Shown here: piece after piece, positions 16,824 through 25,915 of the stretch
How the letters are laid out: each line of letters begins with the position of its first letter
Numbering within the stretch: the first letter of the stretch is position 1
From: Chitinophaga sp. sic0106
GTDB lineage: Bacteria > Bacteroidota > Bacteroidia > Chitinophagales > Chitinophagaceae
DNA: 64,000 nt
NCBI RefSeq assembly: GCF_019219075.1
Contig: NZ_JAHUWJ010000013.1
Coordinates: forward strand, 147,871-211,870
Direction of reading: 5' to 3'
Notes under the pieces: generated by a model
Databases searched by the model: none
The model's input: only the letters and a program-made list of their open reading frames with translations
Told to the model about the DNA's origin: nothing
Translations under genes and position numbers: made by a program

Positions 16824-17804
16824 ATGAAAAAATTGAACAACATTGCAGTCCTTACATCAGGAGGAGATGCTCCTGGCATGAACGCCGCAGTTCGTGCTGT
16901 CGTAAGAACGGGCATTTATCATCAGCTGAATGTATTTGGCGTCATGTATGGCTACCGGGGAATGTTGACAAACGACATTTTCCAGATGGAGTCAAAATCT
17001 GTTGCCAATATCATTCAACGCGGAGGCACCATATTGAAGACCGCCCGGTGCAAAGAGTTCTATGAATATGAAGGGCGAAAAAAGGCTTATGAGAATCTGA
17101 AGAAGCACAACATTGATGGCATTGTCGTGATAGGCGGTGATGGATCATTTAATGGGGCGCAGAAGTTCAGCCAGGAATTTGACATTCCTTGTATAGGCTT
17201 GCCTGGTACTATTGACAAGGACATTGCGGGTACTGATTCTACGATTGGATTTGACACAGCTGTAAACACTGCTATTGAAGCCATCGACAAGATCAGGGAC
17301 ACTGCAGATGCACACGATCGCTTGTTTGTAATCGAAGTAATGGGCCGTGATGCCGGTTACATTGCGTTACACAGCGGGATCTCCACTGGCGCCGAGCACG
17401 TATTGCTGCCCGAGCGTAAGACAGAAGTAAACGAAATTATTGAAGAACTGCAGGCCAACGAACGTCGTAAAAAGCTCGTTAATCTTATTGTGGTGGCGGA
17501 AGGTGATGAAACCGGAGGCGCCAACGAAGTAGCCCGCAGAATTAAAGAAAGTTGCCCGCAGCTGGATACACGTGTGACCATCCTCGGTCATATCCAGCGT
17601 GGAGGCTCCCCTACCTGCCAGGATCGTATTCTTGCGAGCAGATTGGGATATTCAGCCGTGGAAGCACTCCGGGAAGGTATTCACAATGTAATGATCGGTG
17701 TAGTGAATGATAAAATTCAATATACTCCACTGGACAAAGCGGTGAAAGCAAAACAGGAGATTGACCCTGAATGGTTTAAGATAGTAAAAATTCTTGCGAG
17801 TTAA
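16824..17804 (+). CDS. pfkA: ATP-dependent 6-phosphofructokinase
   Basis: A 326-aa enzyme that phosphorylates fructose 6-phosphate in glycolysis. Motifs are TSGGDAPGMNAAVRAV (nucleotide site), VIGGDGSFNGA, the catalytic LPGTIDKDIAGTD, and EVMGRDAGYIAL, with LGHIQRGGSPTC near the C terminus. The length is that of bacterial PfkA. GGDGS, with Gly rather than Asp at the specificity position, favours ATP over pyrophosphate. It stands 12 bp before pyk, so the two irreversible glycolytic steps are co-transcribed. Confidence 0.97.
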   Translation: MKKLNNIAVLTSGGDAPGMNAAVRAVVRTGIYHQLNVFGVMYGYRGMLTNDIFQMESKSVANIIQRGGTILKTARCKEFYEYEGRKKAYENLKKHNIDGIVVIGGDGSFNGAQKFSQEFDIPCIGLPGTIDKDIAGTDSTIGFDTAVNTAIEAIDKIRDTADAHDRLFVIEVMGRDAGYIALHSGISTGAEHVLLPERKTEVNEIIEELQANERRKKLVNLIVVAEGDETGGANEVARRIKESCPQLDTRVTILGHIQRGGSPTCQDRILASRLGYSAVEALREGIHNVMIGVVNDKIQYTPLDKAVKAKQEIDPEWFKIVKILAS

Positions 17805-17816
17805 AAAATAAGACTT

Positions 17817-19304
17817 ATGAGTACAAAGGATCTTTCCAAATATTATCACAAGCAGATGGACAATGCTGCCGGTAGAGAGCACTCTTCCCACAAAACTAAA
17901 ATTGTGGCTACCGTAGGACCCGCTAGTGATACCTATGACAAATTGTTGGAGTTAGTTAGAGCAGGTGTAAACGTTTTTCGTCTGAACTTCTCCCATGGCT
18001 CGCATGAGGACAAACTGCGGATCATCGAATACATCCGCCAGATCAATAAAACTGAACCTTACAACGTAGCAATTCTTGCCGACCTGCAGGGTCCTAAACT
18101 GCGCGTAGGTGAAATCGAGAACAACGCTCTCCCGCTGAAAGCCGGCGATATCCTCACTTTTATCAACGAAAAAGTGGTGGGTAATATGGAGAAAATCTAT
18201 GTTTCCTACCCAGACCTGTATAAAGATCTGCGTCCAGGACAGAAAATTCTGCTGGATGATGGTAAAATCGAGACTGTAGTAAAAGAAATCACTCCTGCAG
18301 GAGAAATTAAAGCGGAAGTATCCCTGCCAGGTGTACTGTCCAGTAAAAAAGGCTTTAACCTGCCAGATACCAAAGTATCTCTCCCAGCCCTGACAGAAAA
18401 AGATATCATTGACCTGGAATTTATCATTGACCAGGAATGTGACTGGGTGGCCCTTTCCTTCGTAAGAAGTGTAAAAGACCTGATCGATCTGCGCAAGCGC
18501 CTGGAAGCACGTAATTCTAAAATGAAGGTGATCTCTAAAATCGAGAAACCTGAAGCAATCCAGAACCTGAAAGAAATCATCTGGGAAAGCGATGGCGTAA
18601 TGATCGCCCGTGGTGACCTCGGTGTGGAACTGCCGGTAGAGCAGATCCCGATGATCCAGAAAGATATTATCCGTAAATGTATCCACCGTGCGAAGCCTGT
18701 AATTGTGGCTACGCAAATGATGGAATCCATGATGGACCGCACCCGTCCTAACCGTTCTGAAATTACCGACGTAGCAAACGCGGTACTGGAAGGCGCTGAC
18801 GCGGTGATGCTGTCTGGCGAAACTGCTACAGGTCAGTTCCCTGTGCTGGTAATCCAGACCATGAATAAAATTATCCAGGAAGTGGAAAAAGAAGCTATCA
18901 TTTACAACCGTAACCTGATCCCTCACCGTCACTCTCCTACCTTCCTCAGCGATGCACTGTGCTACAATGCATGTAAAATTGCGGAAGACCTGGACGCAGA
19001 CGCACTGATCGGTATGACCCAAAGCGGTTACACCGGCTTCATGCTCAGCTCCTACCGTCCACGCTCTCCTCTCTATGTATTCACCAAAGAAAGAACACTG
19101 GTGAATCAGCTGAGCCTGAGCTGGGGCGTACGCGCCTTCTTCTACGAAGAAGAGGAATCACTGGATGATATCGTTTTCGATCAGATCAACATCCTGAAAG
19201 AAAGAGGTTTCATCAAAGCTGGTGACGTAGTAGTAAACACTGGTTCTACGCCGGTTAAACTGCACCTGCCAACGAATACATTGAAGATTACAAGAGTAGA
19301 GTAG
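17817..19304 (+). CDS. pyk: Pyruvate kinase
   Basis: A 495-aa enzyme that converts phosphoenolpyruvate and ADP to pyruvate and ATP. It shows KIVATVGPASDTYDKL at the N terminus, FSHGSHEDK, the catalytic KIEKPEAIQNL, IARGDLGVELP and the signature TQMMESMMDRTRPNRSEITD (20 residues). The N-terminal extension of about 22 residues before the TVGP motif is modestly longer than in E. coli PykF. It is the second gene of the pfkA operon and is followed by a strong terminator. Confidence 0.97.
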   Translation: MSTKDLSKYYHKQMDNAAGREHSSHKTKIVATVGPASDTYDKLLELVRAGVNVFRLNFSHGSHEDKLRIIEYIRQINKTEPYNVAILADLQGPKLRVGEIENNALPLKAGDILTFINEKVVGNMEKIYVSYPDLYKDLRPGQKILLDDGKIETVVKEITPAGEIKAEVSLPGVLSSKKGFNLPDTKVSLPALTEKDIIDLEFIIDQECDWVALSFVRSVKDLIDLRKRLEARNSKMKVISKIEKPEAIQNLKEIIWESDGVMIARGDLGVELPVEQIPMIQKDIIRKCIHRAKPVIVATQMMESMMDRTRPNRSEITDVANAVLEGADAVMLSGETATGQFPVLVIQTMNKIIQEVEKEAIIYNRNLIPHRHSPTFLSDALCYNACKIAEDLDADALIGMTQSGYTGFMLSSYRPRSPLYVFTKERTLVNQLSLSWGVRAFFYEEEESLDDIVFDQINILKERGFIKAGDVVVNTGSTPVKLHLPTNTLKITRVE

Positions 19305-19324
19305 TAATACTCGACCATAAACGA

Positions 19325-19358
19325 AAACGCCCGATCAGCAAGAGATCGGGCGTTTTTG
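19325..19358 (+). terminator. Intrinsic terminator of pfkA-pyk
   Basis: Stem AACGCCCGATC with GATCGGGCGTT, followed by TTT-T; it begins about 20 bp after the pyk stop. Confidence 0.9.
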
Positions 19359-19439
19359 TATTTATACCGTGTAGATTAACGCATAATTGAGTAAATCACA
19401 AAGTCAGGAAAATATCATTACGTTTATACCTTACTGTTA

Positions 19440-19883
19440 TTACTTTTTTAGTTCCATCAATAGTAGCGGAAAAGGTTTGCCCATACCATCCACATCGGAG
19501 CGTGCTATTGTTTTAAATCCATTATGGAGATAGAAACCTACCGCCTGGTCGTTTTGCTCGTTTACATCCACCTTATCCACCGCCTGGTGGGCTATTACAT
19601 ATTGCAGCAGGGCTTTGCCAATTCCCTGCCCCCTTGCGGCAGGATCGATGAACAGCATTTCCAGTTTGCGATCCGCAGTGCCTGCAAATCCGAGTATATG
19701 CCCCTTTTCATCTTTTATACATGAAAGCGATACCGCGTCCAGGAATTCATTGAGGATAAGCGGTTTAAAAAATTGAATATCAGCTTCTGTCAGGAAATCG
19801 TGGGTAGCACGCACTGCGGCTTCCCAAACGGCGGTGACTTCGGGATATTCTGATTCGGTTACGGGCAAAATATGATACTGCAT
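19440..19883 (-). CDS. GNAT-family N-acetyltransferase
   Basis: A 147-aa Gcn5-related acetyltransferase. The acetyl-CoA motif is LFIDPAARGQGIGKALLQYV, and the C-terminal motif is NEQNDQAVGFYLHNGFKTI. The N-terminal part (ESEYPEVTAVWEAAVRATHD) resembles YjaB/PhnO-like acetyltransferases. The start lies 4 bp after the MFS transporter stop, so the two genes form an operon; a role linked to export or detoxification of an amine is a guess. Confidence 0.88.
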   Translation of the reverse strand: MQYHILPVTESEYPEVTAVWEAAVRATHDFLTEADIQFFKPLILNEFLDAVSLSCIKDEKGHILGFAGTADRKLEMLFIDPAARGQGIGKALLQYVIAHQAVDKVDVNEQNDQAVGFYLHNGFKTIARSDVDGMGKPFPLLLMELKK

Positions 19884-19887
19884 GCGT

Positions 19888-21045
19888 TTACTTCTTCCTA
19901 TAAGTTAATAAATAGATGATACCTGCAATGGATATTAGTGTGGTGCCAGCAATGCAAACGCCTGTCCAGCCACCAACTGCCCATACCCACAGGCCAATAC
20001 CTGAGCCAAGGGAAGTGCCGATGAAACTGGCCGTCATATACACCGTATTGAGTCGGTTCCGCGCGGAAGGAATCAGGGAATACACTCTTGTTTGATTGGA
20101 TACATGTATAGCTTGTACCCCCAGGTCGATAGCGATGATGCCGGCAATGATACCAATAATATTTGCGCTGAAAATATAAAACAGGAAATAGCCTAGAAAA
20201 AGGAAACCGATACCATACCCTACGGCTATACGTGGATTCTTTTTATCGGCGATACGCCCCACCAGCGGTGCCCCCAGGGCGCCAGCGGCTGCTGCAAGGC
20301 CCATCATGCCTATTTTGTCGCTCCCATAATGAAACGGGGCCTCTGACAACAGGAAAACCACCGTAGTCCAGAAGAGCCCGAACATGCCGAAACAGCAGGC
20401 ATTGATAGCGGCAGCTTCCCGCAGCACCGGCTGCTCCCGGATGAGGGTGAGCAGGGAACGCATTAAATCTCCGTAATGCCCTTTAAACGTAGGCTGGCTT
20501 TTGGGAAAGGAAAAAAACATGAGTATGGCCAGGAATACGCTGATACCAGCTGCAATCCAGAACATGGCCCGCCAGCCGAAATGGTGGCCTACGATGCCAC
20601 TGAGCGTGCGGGACAACAGTATACCGATGAGCAGGCCGCTGGTCACAATGCCGATCACCTTCCCCCTGTTTTCGTTGCTACTGAGTGTTGCGGCCAGCGG
20701 AAGGATGAGCTGTGGCACTACAGAAGTGAACCCAATGAGAAGGCCGGCGGCTTTGAGCATGTCAATCGACTGCGACAAGGCCGACACCACGAGGGCTCCG
20801 GCGGAGGCGAGGGTCATGATCACAATCTGTTTCCGTTTTTCGAGCATATCCCCAAGCGGTACACAGAAAAGCAGGCCCAGGGCGTAGCCTACCTGGGTGA
20901 AGAAGGTCACCTGGCCGGCATTGGATTCGGAAACATTAAACTCCTCTCCCATCAATACCATCAGGGGTTGGCTATAGTAGATATTTGCGACTATCAATCC
21001 CGTGCAGAGCGCCATGATGGCTATGTTCCACTTGCTTAAGGCCAT
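19888..21045 (-). CDS. MFS transporter
   Basis: A 385-aa inner-membrane transporter with about 12 hydrophobic segments. The first loop carries the MFS motif A variant G-D-M-L-E-K-R-K-Q after helix 2, and the mid-protein loop repeats it as G-R-I-A-D-K-K. The opening (LIVANIYYSQPLMVLMGEEF) is typical of the drug/sugar efflux subgroup of bacterial MFS proteins. The substrate is unknown. It is the first gene of a pair with the GNAT enzyme. Confidence 0.9.
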   Translation of the reverse strand: MALSKWNIAIMALCTGLIVANIYYSQPLMVLMGEEFNVSESNAGQVTFFTQVGYALGLLFCVPLGDMLEKRKQIVIMTLASAGALVVSALSQSIDMLKAAGLLIGFTSVVPQLILPLAATLSSNENRGKVIGIVTSGLLIGILLSRTLSGIVGHHFGWRAMFWIAAGISVFLAILMFFSFPKSQPTFKGHYGDLMRSLLTLIREQPVLREAAAINACCFGMFGLFWTTVVFLLSEAPFHYGSDKIGMMGLAAAAGALGAPLVGRIADKKNPRIAVGYGIGFLFLGYFLFYIFSANIIGIIAGIIAIDLGVQAIHVSNQTRVYSLIPSARNRLNTVYMTASFIGTSLGSGIGLWVWAVGGWTGVCIAGTTLISIAGIIYLLTYRKK

Positions 21046-21065
21046 AAATTCAAGTTTTCGAGGTG

Positions 21066-21073
21066 CAAAGATA
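21066..21073 (-). promoter_or_regulatory. Candidate -7 box for the MFS-GNAT pair
   Basis: The minus strand reads TATCTTTG, an exact TAnnTTTG, 20 bp before the MFS start codon. Confidence 0.5.
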
Positions 21074-21121
21074 ACCTAATGCCCTTAACCGAAGGGGTGC
21101 TTTTCATAAGTCCGGAAACGG

Positions 21122-21129
21122 TAAATTTG
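21122..21129 (+). promoter_or_regulatory. Candidate -7 box for the aldehyde dehydrogenase-coaA run
   Basis: TAAATTTG fits TAnnTTTG, with TTTTC at 21101-21105 as a possible weak -33 box. It lies 32 bp before the ATG. Confidence 0.5.
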
Positions 21130-21161
21130 TAGTGATTGTTCACCGTTAAAAGCAGATAGTT

Positions 21162-22514
21162 ATGTTCAAGAGCATCTATCCTTACACACAGGAATTAATT
21201 GCGGAATACCAGGAGCACACGGAAAACGAGATTGCCACCAAGCTGCTTACCGGCGAAAAGGCTTACCGGGAACTACTTAAAACCCCATTAGACAAGCGCA
21301 GGGAATGGATGGCAGGTATCGCCCGATCGATGCGGGACCATGTGACCGAACATGCCACCATCATTACCCGGGAGATGGGTAAAACGCTGAAGGAAGCCAC
21401 GGCAGAAGTGCTGAAATGCGCCACTACCATTGATTATTACGTAGAAAATATTGAATCGATACTCCAGCCACGTATTATTACTTCAGATGCACAAAAAAGT
21501 TATGTATCTTATGAACCTAAGGGGATTATCCTGGCGATAATGCCATGGAATTTCCCATACTGGCAGGTTTTCCGCTTTGCTATTCCCAATATTCTGGCGG
21601 GAAATGCCGGCATCCTGAAGCATGCCAGTAATGTAAGCGGCTGCGCACTGGCAATAGAGCGGCTATTTACGGAATCAGGATTTCCGATGGGCACTTTCCA
21701 ATCGGTATTACTGTCATCCAAACATATAGAGCCGATTATTGCCGATCCGCGCATTCAGGGCGTAACGCTCACGGGCAGCACCCCTGCGGGCAAAAGCGTA
21801 GCAGCTTTGGCAGGCAAGTATATTAAGAAAACAGTGCTGGAGCTTGGCGGCAGTGATCCGTTTATTGTGCTGAAGGACGCCGACATCAAGGAAGCAGCTA
21901 AAACAGCCGTGCAGGGGCGTATGCAGAATGCAGGTCAGTCGTGCATTGCCGCCAAGCGCTGGATTGTAGAACAGCCGGTATTGGAAGAATTTACTGCCGC
22001 CGTGACCGACATCATCCGGAACCTGAAACAAGGTGATCCAATGCTGGAAAGCACCAATATGGGACCTATGGCACGCCCCGACCTGGCAGACGACCTTGCC
22101 CGGCAGCTGGAAGAAAGTGTGAAACAGGGATCGAAGCTGGTATTGGGTGGCACACATGAAGGGTGTAACTTTGCTCCTACACTGCTGACAGGTGTCACCG
22201 CAGATGCCACCGCCTTCAGGGAAGAAACCTTTGGGCCACTGGCTGTTGTAATTGCCGCCGCCAACGAAGATGCGGCTATTGCACTGGCAAATGAAACTGA
22301 ATTCGGACTTGGCTCAGCGCTGTGGACGAAAGACCTGGAAAAGGCTGCCAGGCTGGCAACACGGATTGAAAGCGGCAATGTATTTATTAATGCGATGGTG
22401 CGCTCAGATGCAAGGTTACCATTTGGGGGCGTTAAGCAATCCGGCTATGGCCGGGAATTATCACTGGAAGGCACACACGAATTTTTAAACGTTAAAACCG
22501 TTTATATACACTAG
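21162..22514 (+). CDS. Aldehyde dehydrogenase, succinate-semialdehyde dehydrogenase-like
   Basis: A 450-aa NAD(P)-dependent aldehyde dehydrogenase. The catalytic Glu is in LELGGSDPFIVL, the catalytic Cys in NAGQSCIAAKRWIVE, and the cofactor region reads MPWNFPYWQVFRFAIPNILA and LTGSTPAGKSVAA. AAKRWIVE and the short total length match the bacterial succinate-semialdehyde dehydrogenase subgroup (Sad/GabD2-like). There is no adjacent 4-aminobutyrate gene, so the physiological aldehyde is open. It is 10 bp from coaA. Confidence 0.88.
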   Translation: MFKSIYPYTQELIAEYQEHTENEIATKLLTGEKAYRELLKTPLDKRREWMAGIARSMRDHVTEHATIITREMGKTLKEATAEVLKCATTIDYYVENIESILQPRIITSDAQKSYVSYEPKGIILAIMPWNFPYWQVFRFAIPNILAGNAGILKHASNVSGCALAIERLFTESGFPMGTFQSVLLSSKHIEPIIADPRIQGVTLTGSTPAGKSVAALAGKYIKKTVLELGGSDPFIVLKDADIKEAAKTAVQGRMQNAGQSCIAAKRWIVEQPVLEEFTAAVTDIIRNLKQGDPMLESTNMGPMARPDLADDLARQLEESVKQGSKLVLGGTHEGCNFAPTLLTGVTADATAFREETFGPLAVVIAAANEDAAIALANETEFGLGSALWTKDLEKAARLATRIESGNVFINAMVRSDARLPFGGVKQSGYGRELSLEGTHEFLNVKTVYIH

Positions 22515-22524
22515 GCTTAAGAAC

Positions 22525-23481
22525 ATGACCACATCTCTTAAACGCGACCGCTATACTCCCTATATCACTTTCTCCCGTAAAGAATGGGCAGAAAGAAGCA
22601 ACGATGCAAAGCTGCAGCTGGCTGATTACGACCTTGAACAATTACACGGTATGAATGAGCCACTGACCCAGGATGAGATCACCCAGGTATACCTGCCATT
22701 GGCGCACCTGCTTAACTTATTCGTCAGCGCATCGCAACGATTACACCAGACGACCAATAGTTTCCTGGGTAGTCAGCAACATAAAGTGCCTTATATCATT
22801 GGCATTGCAGGGAGTGTGGCTGTGGGAAAAAGCACGACAGCCAGAGTTTTACAAAAGTTACTGCAGGCATGGCCGGAACATCCGCGTGTAGACCTCGTGA
22901 CCACCGACGGATTCCTGTATCCCAACAAAATATTGGAACAGAACAATATCATGAACCGGAAAGGGTTCCCGGAGAGTTATGATATCAAGCGGCTGATCCA
23001 CTTCCTGGCGGATGTTAAATCCGGCAAGGAGCGTGTGGCGGCACCGCTGTATTCCCACCTGGAATACGACGTACTGCAGGGACAGTTACAATGGATAGAG
23101 CAGCCCGACGTCGTGATTGTTGAAGGGGTGAATGTATTGCAGGTGCGTCCACGACAGCAGCAGAAAGATCCCGCTGTTTTCGTATCTGATTTCTTTGATT
23201 TTTCTATTTATGTAGATGCTGCTGAAAAAGATATCCGTAAATGGTATATCGCCCGCTTTGAGTCCTTGCGGCAGACAGCATTTCAGAATCCGGACTCATT
23301 CTTTCACCGGTATGCAAGTTTGTCTGACGGCGCCACAGTGGAACTAGCTACCCAGATCTGGGATGACATCAACAAGCCCAACCTGGAGCAGAACATTGCA
23401 CCTACGCGCTATCGTGCAGGCCTGATACTGGAGAAAGGCAGCAACCATTTTGTTCAATCCATCAAACTCAGGAAAACCTGA
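22525..23481 (+). CDS. coaA: Type I pantothenate kinase
   Basis: A 318-aa P-loop kinase that phosphorylates pantothenate, the first step of CoA synthesis. The N terminus YTPYITFSRKEWAERS is the CoaA signature. The Walker A is GIAGSVAVGKSTTARVL, and VDLVTTDGFLYPNKILE and RKGFPESYD follow. The length fits E. coli CoaA. It follows the aldehyde dehydrogenase by 10 bp and precedes the metallohydrolase by 5 bp, so the three are very likely one transcript. Many Bacteroidota use the unrelated type III enzyme, so a type I gene is worth noting. Confidence 0.95.
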   Translation: MTTSLKRDRYTPYITFSRKEWAERSNDAKLQLADYDLEQLHGMNEPLTQDEITQVYLPLAHLLNLFVSASQRLHQTTNSFLGSQQHKVPYIIGIAGSVAVGKSTTARVLQKLLQAWPEHPRVDLVTTDGFLYPNKILEQNNIMNRKGFPESYDIKRLIHFLADVKSGKERVAAPLYSHLEYDVLQGQLQWIEQPDVVIVEGVNVLQVRPRQQQKDPAVFVSDFFDFSIYVDAAEKDIRKWYIARFESLRQTAFQNPDSFFHRYASLSDGATVELATQIWDDINKPNLEQNIAPTRYRAGLILEKGSNHFVQSIKLRKT

Positions 23482-23486
23482 TCAAC

Positions 23487-24245
23487 ATGCAATTACTATT
23501 CTTACGAAATGCCACGTTCCTGGTGGAATGGGATAACAAGAAAATCCTGGTGGACCCTATGCTGGGTGCTAAGGGAAGCATGGACCCCATCCCCAACACT
23601 GCCAACCCTGTCCGAAACCCTACAGCGGAAATTACCCTCAGTGACATAGCGCTGCAAACGATGCTGCAGGACCTTGATGCCGTGATTGTTACACACACGC
23701 ATCGCGACCATTGGGATGAAGCTGCTCAGCAGATGATCCCTAAAGACACTACTATTATTTGTCAACCGGAAGATGCGGAGAAAATTACCGCTGCGGGCTT
23801 TACCAACGTATTGCCCGTGGTGGATAGTCTCAGGTGGCAACACTTCTCCCTGCATCGTACCGGTGGTCAGCACGGTACCGGAGAAATAGGCAAGCTGATG
23901 GCGCCCGTGTCCGGCTTTGTTATTGCTGACGGCAAACAACGTTTGTACATTGCCGGTGATACCATCTGGTGTGATGAGGTAAAGGAAGCACTGGATACTT
24001 ACAAACCAGATCATACGGTGGTTAATTCCGGTGCTGCCAGGTTCTTACAGGGTGATCCAATTACCATGACAGCAAACGATGTGCTGGAGGTGATCAACCA
24101 CCCTGTTAAAACCAATGTGATTGCGGTTCATATGGAAGCCATCAATCATTGTCCGCTGACCCGCGAGGACCTTGCAGTGGCAGTAGCAGTAGCCGGGAAG
24201 GAATGTAACATCCCTGATCCCGGCGACTGGATTATACTTAACTAA
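23487..24245 (+). CDS. Metallo-beta-lactamase-fold hydrolase
   Basis: A 252-aa hydrolase of the UlaG/UPF0173-like branch of the MBL superfamily. The metal motif is VIVTHTHRDHWDEAA, and a second metal ligand region is LYIAGDTIWCDEV. The N terminus (LLFLRNATFLVEWDNKKIL) forms the typical first beta strands. No substrate can be assigned; it is cytosolic. It overlaps no other gene and ends the aldehyde dehydrogenase-coaA run. Confidence 0.85.
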   Translation: MQLLFLRNATFLVEWDNKKILVDPMLGAKGSMDPIPNTANPVRNPTAEITLSDIALQTMLQDLDAVIVTHTHRDHWDEAAQQMIPKDTTIICQPEDAEKITAAGFTNVLPVVDSLRWQHFSLHRTGGQHGTGEIGKLMAPVSGFVIADGKQRLYIAGDTIWCDEVKEALDTYKPDHTVVNSGAARFLQGDPITMTANDVLEVINHPVKTNVIAVHMEAINHCPLTREDLAVAVAVAGKECNIPDPGDWIILN

Positions 24246-24255
24246 TTAGATGTAC

Positions 24256-24289
24256 CAATTGGGAGAGTGGTTTACTGCTTTCCCAATTG
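24256..24289. repeat. Hairpin formed by a duplicated copy of the DUF6607 gene's 3' end
   Basis: Stem CAATTGGGA (24256-24264) with TCCCAATTG (24281-24289). On the minus strand the right arm and what follows read CAATTGGGAAAGCAGTAA, a degenerate copy of the true gene end CAGTTGGGAAAGCAGTAG at 24332-24349, offset by about 62 bp. It may also work as a weak terminator between convergent genes. Confidence 0.55.
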
Positions 24290-24331
24290 ATTCCCTTCGG
24301 AACCGCTATTGATTCCGATGGCCGTTCATTA

Positions 24332-25279
24332 CTACTGCTTTCCCAACTGGATTTCATTCGGAATAAACTGTTGTAATACCCCGCTGATAGCTGTTTCCAG
24401 CGCTACACCACTCAACTCTTTTTTTCTGGATTTTGCTTCCAGGTCCATCATCACTTTATAGAACGGCTGATCGTTTATCTTCTTTTTCAGTTCAATAGAA
24501 TTCCCTGTTGCATAAACTTTTTCCCACTGGGTGCGTACCACTGCCCAGAAGGCTTTGTTTTGCTCCCAGAATTCCTTCGCCTGCTGGCATTTATTCTCGT
24601 CAATACGCTTGTAGGTGTTCACGCCTTTTTCGCCTACGATGAACAGATCGGTACCGTTATCACGTTTGATTTTTTTGTTATCCTGGATATGCAGGGAGCC
24701 AAAGCTGGTAACCTCGTGGCGGTTGGTACGTTGCAATACGTTGTAGTCGCTGCGGGTGGTGTATTCTCTCCTTGGCAACGGCGCATCTGCGGTGCTTTCC
24801 CAGTAGTGGCGGCCATCGGCATGAATCCAGGTAGCAGAACCTTCATAGCGGGGTTCATCGTCCACCCCGTATACTTTCTGTGTCCACTGGCCTTTCACTG
24901 TTGCAGCAGGCAGACTTTTCTTTTCATAGCGATCATTTTTGTCGTAGGTGAGCAATTGCTGATTTTGATACATCCAGTCTTCCGTCCAGTGCTTAATCAC
25001 TTCACCACCCGCCACCAGCAGATGCTGCAGAATGATGCGGTCACCTTTTTCCTCTGCTACGGTCACTAATTCGACTGCATCGGTTATTTTATGGTAACCC
25101 TTAGGCTTATACGAAGTATCGCCGGGAAATGTTTCGGTGTATTCGAAAGTCACTTCCATACAACCGCACATATTTTTAATGGCGGCTTTATCTTCTTTGA
25201 GTTTGCCGGCATCTTTCTGCGCAAGGAGTGAAAGCGGGCAGATCACACTGGCAACGGCTAGTTTAATAATCTTGTTCAT
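24332..25279 (-). CDS. DUF6607 family secreted protein of the heme-uptake operon
   Basis: A 315-aa protein with a signal peptide (to about residue 20, S-L-L-A-Q). Its body is mostly beta, with many charged residues and the opening M-C-G-C-M-E-V-T-F-E-Y-x-E-T-F, which I associate with DUF6607. The C-terminal residues are helical. The function is unknown. Its position as third gene behind a TonB receptor and HmuY (26 bp gap) suggests a periplasmic or surface accessory in heme acquisition. The two Cys close to the N terminus of the mature protein (MCGCM) could bind metal or heme; that is speculation. Confidence 0.75.
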   Translation of the reverse strand: MNKIIKLAVASVICPLSLLAQKDAGKLKEDKAAIKNMCGCMEVTFEYTETFPGDTSYKPKGYHKITDAVELVTVAEEKGDRIILQHLLVAGGEVIKHWTEDWMYQNQQLLTYDKNDRYEKKSLPAATVKGQWTQKVYGVDDEPRYEGSATWIHADGRHYWESTADAPLPRREYTTRSDYNVLQRTNRHEVTSFGSLHIQDNKKIKRDNGTDLFIVGEKGVNTYKRIDENKCQQAKEFWEQNKAFWAVVRTQWEKVYATGNSIELKKKINDQPFYKVMMDLEAKSRKKELSGVALETAISGVLQQFIPNEIQLGKQ

Positions 25280-25305
25280 GTAAATATATCGCAGGTTAAA
25301 TGATA

Positions 25306-25896
25306 TTAAAATTTAGTGGTACCGTTAGTTTGCAGTACGTACTGGAATTTGTACAATCTGGAAACGGAAGTAAGGTCCGGGTTTGCAGGTGCATCTTTAT
25401 AGTAGCTCAGGATTTCCACTTTTGCGTATTTGCCACCAGGTGTTTTGATGATAAGCACTTTACCAGGTACGGTGGAGATAATATGCGTAGTAGCATTGTA
25501 GCTATACCAGCTTTTGAAGGTAAGGTTACCGGTGGAGTCGCTGACATAACCCGCAGCGGGTGCTTCTGCCAGGGTAGTAAATACTCCGCTTACCACTTGT
25601 CCTACTGCTTTACCAGGGCCACTAACACCGCCGTTGATAATGATGGAGGTAGCTTTAAATCCGATATCCCATTTGGAAGATGCAGAGTCGGAGTTGGCAA
25701 TTACTTTGTTATCGGCGAGGCTGTATAGTGTATAGGAACCCTTATTAGCGGTATCGGCAGCAAGGTTGGTAACAGTGATGGTTTTCAATTCAACTACCGG
25801 CGCCGTGGTATTATCATCATCACTTTTGCTGCAGCTGGTGGCGAAAATAGTTAAGGCTACTGCAGAGATACCGGTTAGTTTGTTTAAAAATTTCAT
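25306..25896 (-). CDS. hmuY: HmuY-family heme-binding lipoprotein
   Basis: A 196-aa lipoprotein. The lipobox is F-A-T-S-C with Cys22, followed by SKSDDD, an acidic stretch typical of surface-exported Bacteroidota lipoproteins. The mature part fits HmuY: TNKGSYTLYSLADNKVI-like opening, W-D-I-G-F-K-A-T-S-I-I-I-N-G-G-V-S-G-P-G, and a C-terminal K-F-Q-Y-V-L-Q. HmuY takes heme from host or environmental carriers and passes it to the HmuR receptor. The gene is 19 bp downstream of the TonB receptor stop. Confidence 0.85.
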   Translation of the reverse strand: MKFLNKLTGISAVALTIFATSCSKSDDDNTTAPVVELKTITVTNLAADTANKGSYTLYSLADNKVIANSDSASSKWDIGFKATSIIINGGVSGPGKAVGQVVSGVFTTLAEAPAAGYVSDSTGNLTFKSWYSYNATTHIISTVPGKVLIIKTPGGKYAKVEILSYYKDAPANPDLTSVSRLYKFQYVLQTNGTTKF

Positions 25897-25915
25897 AGCG
25901 ATTGTTTATGTTTAT

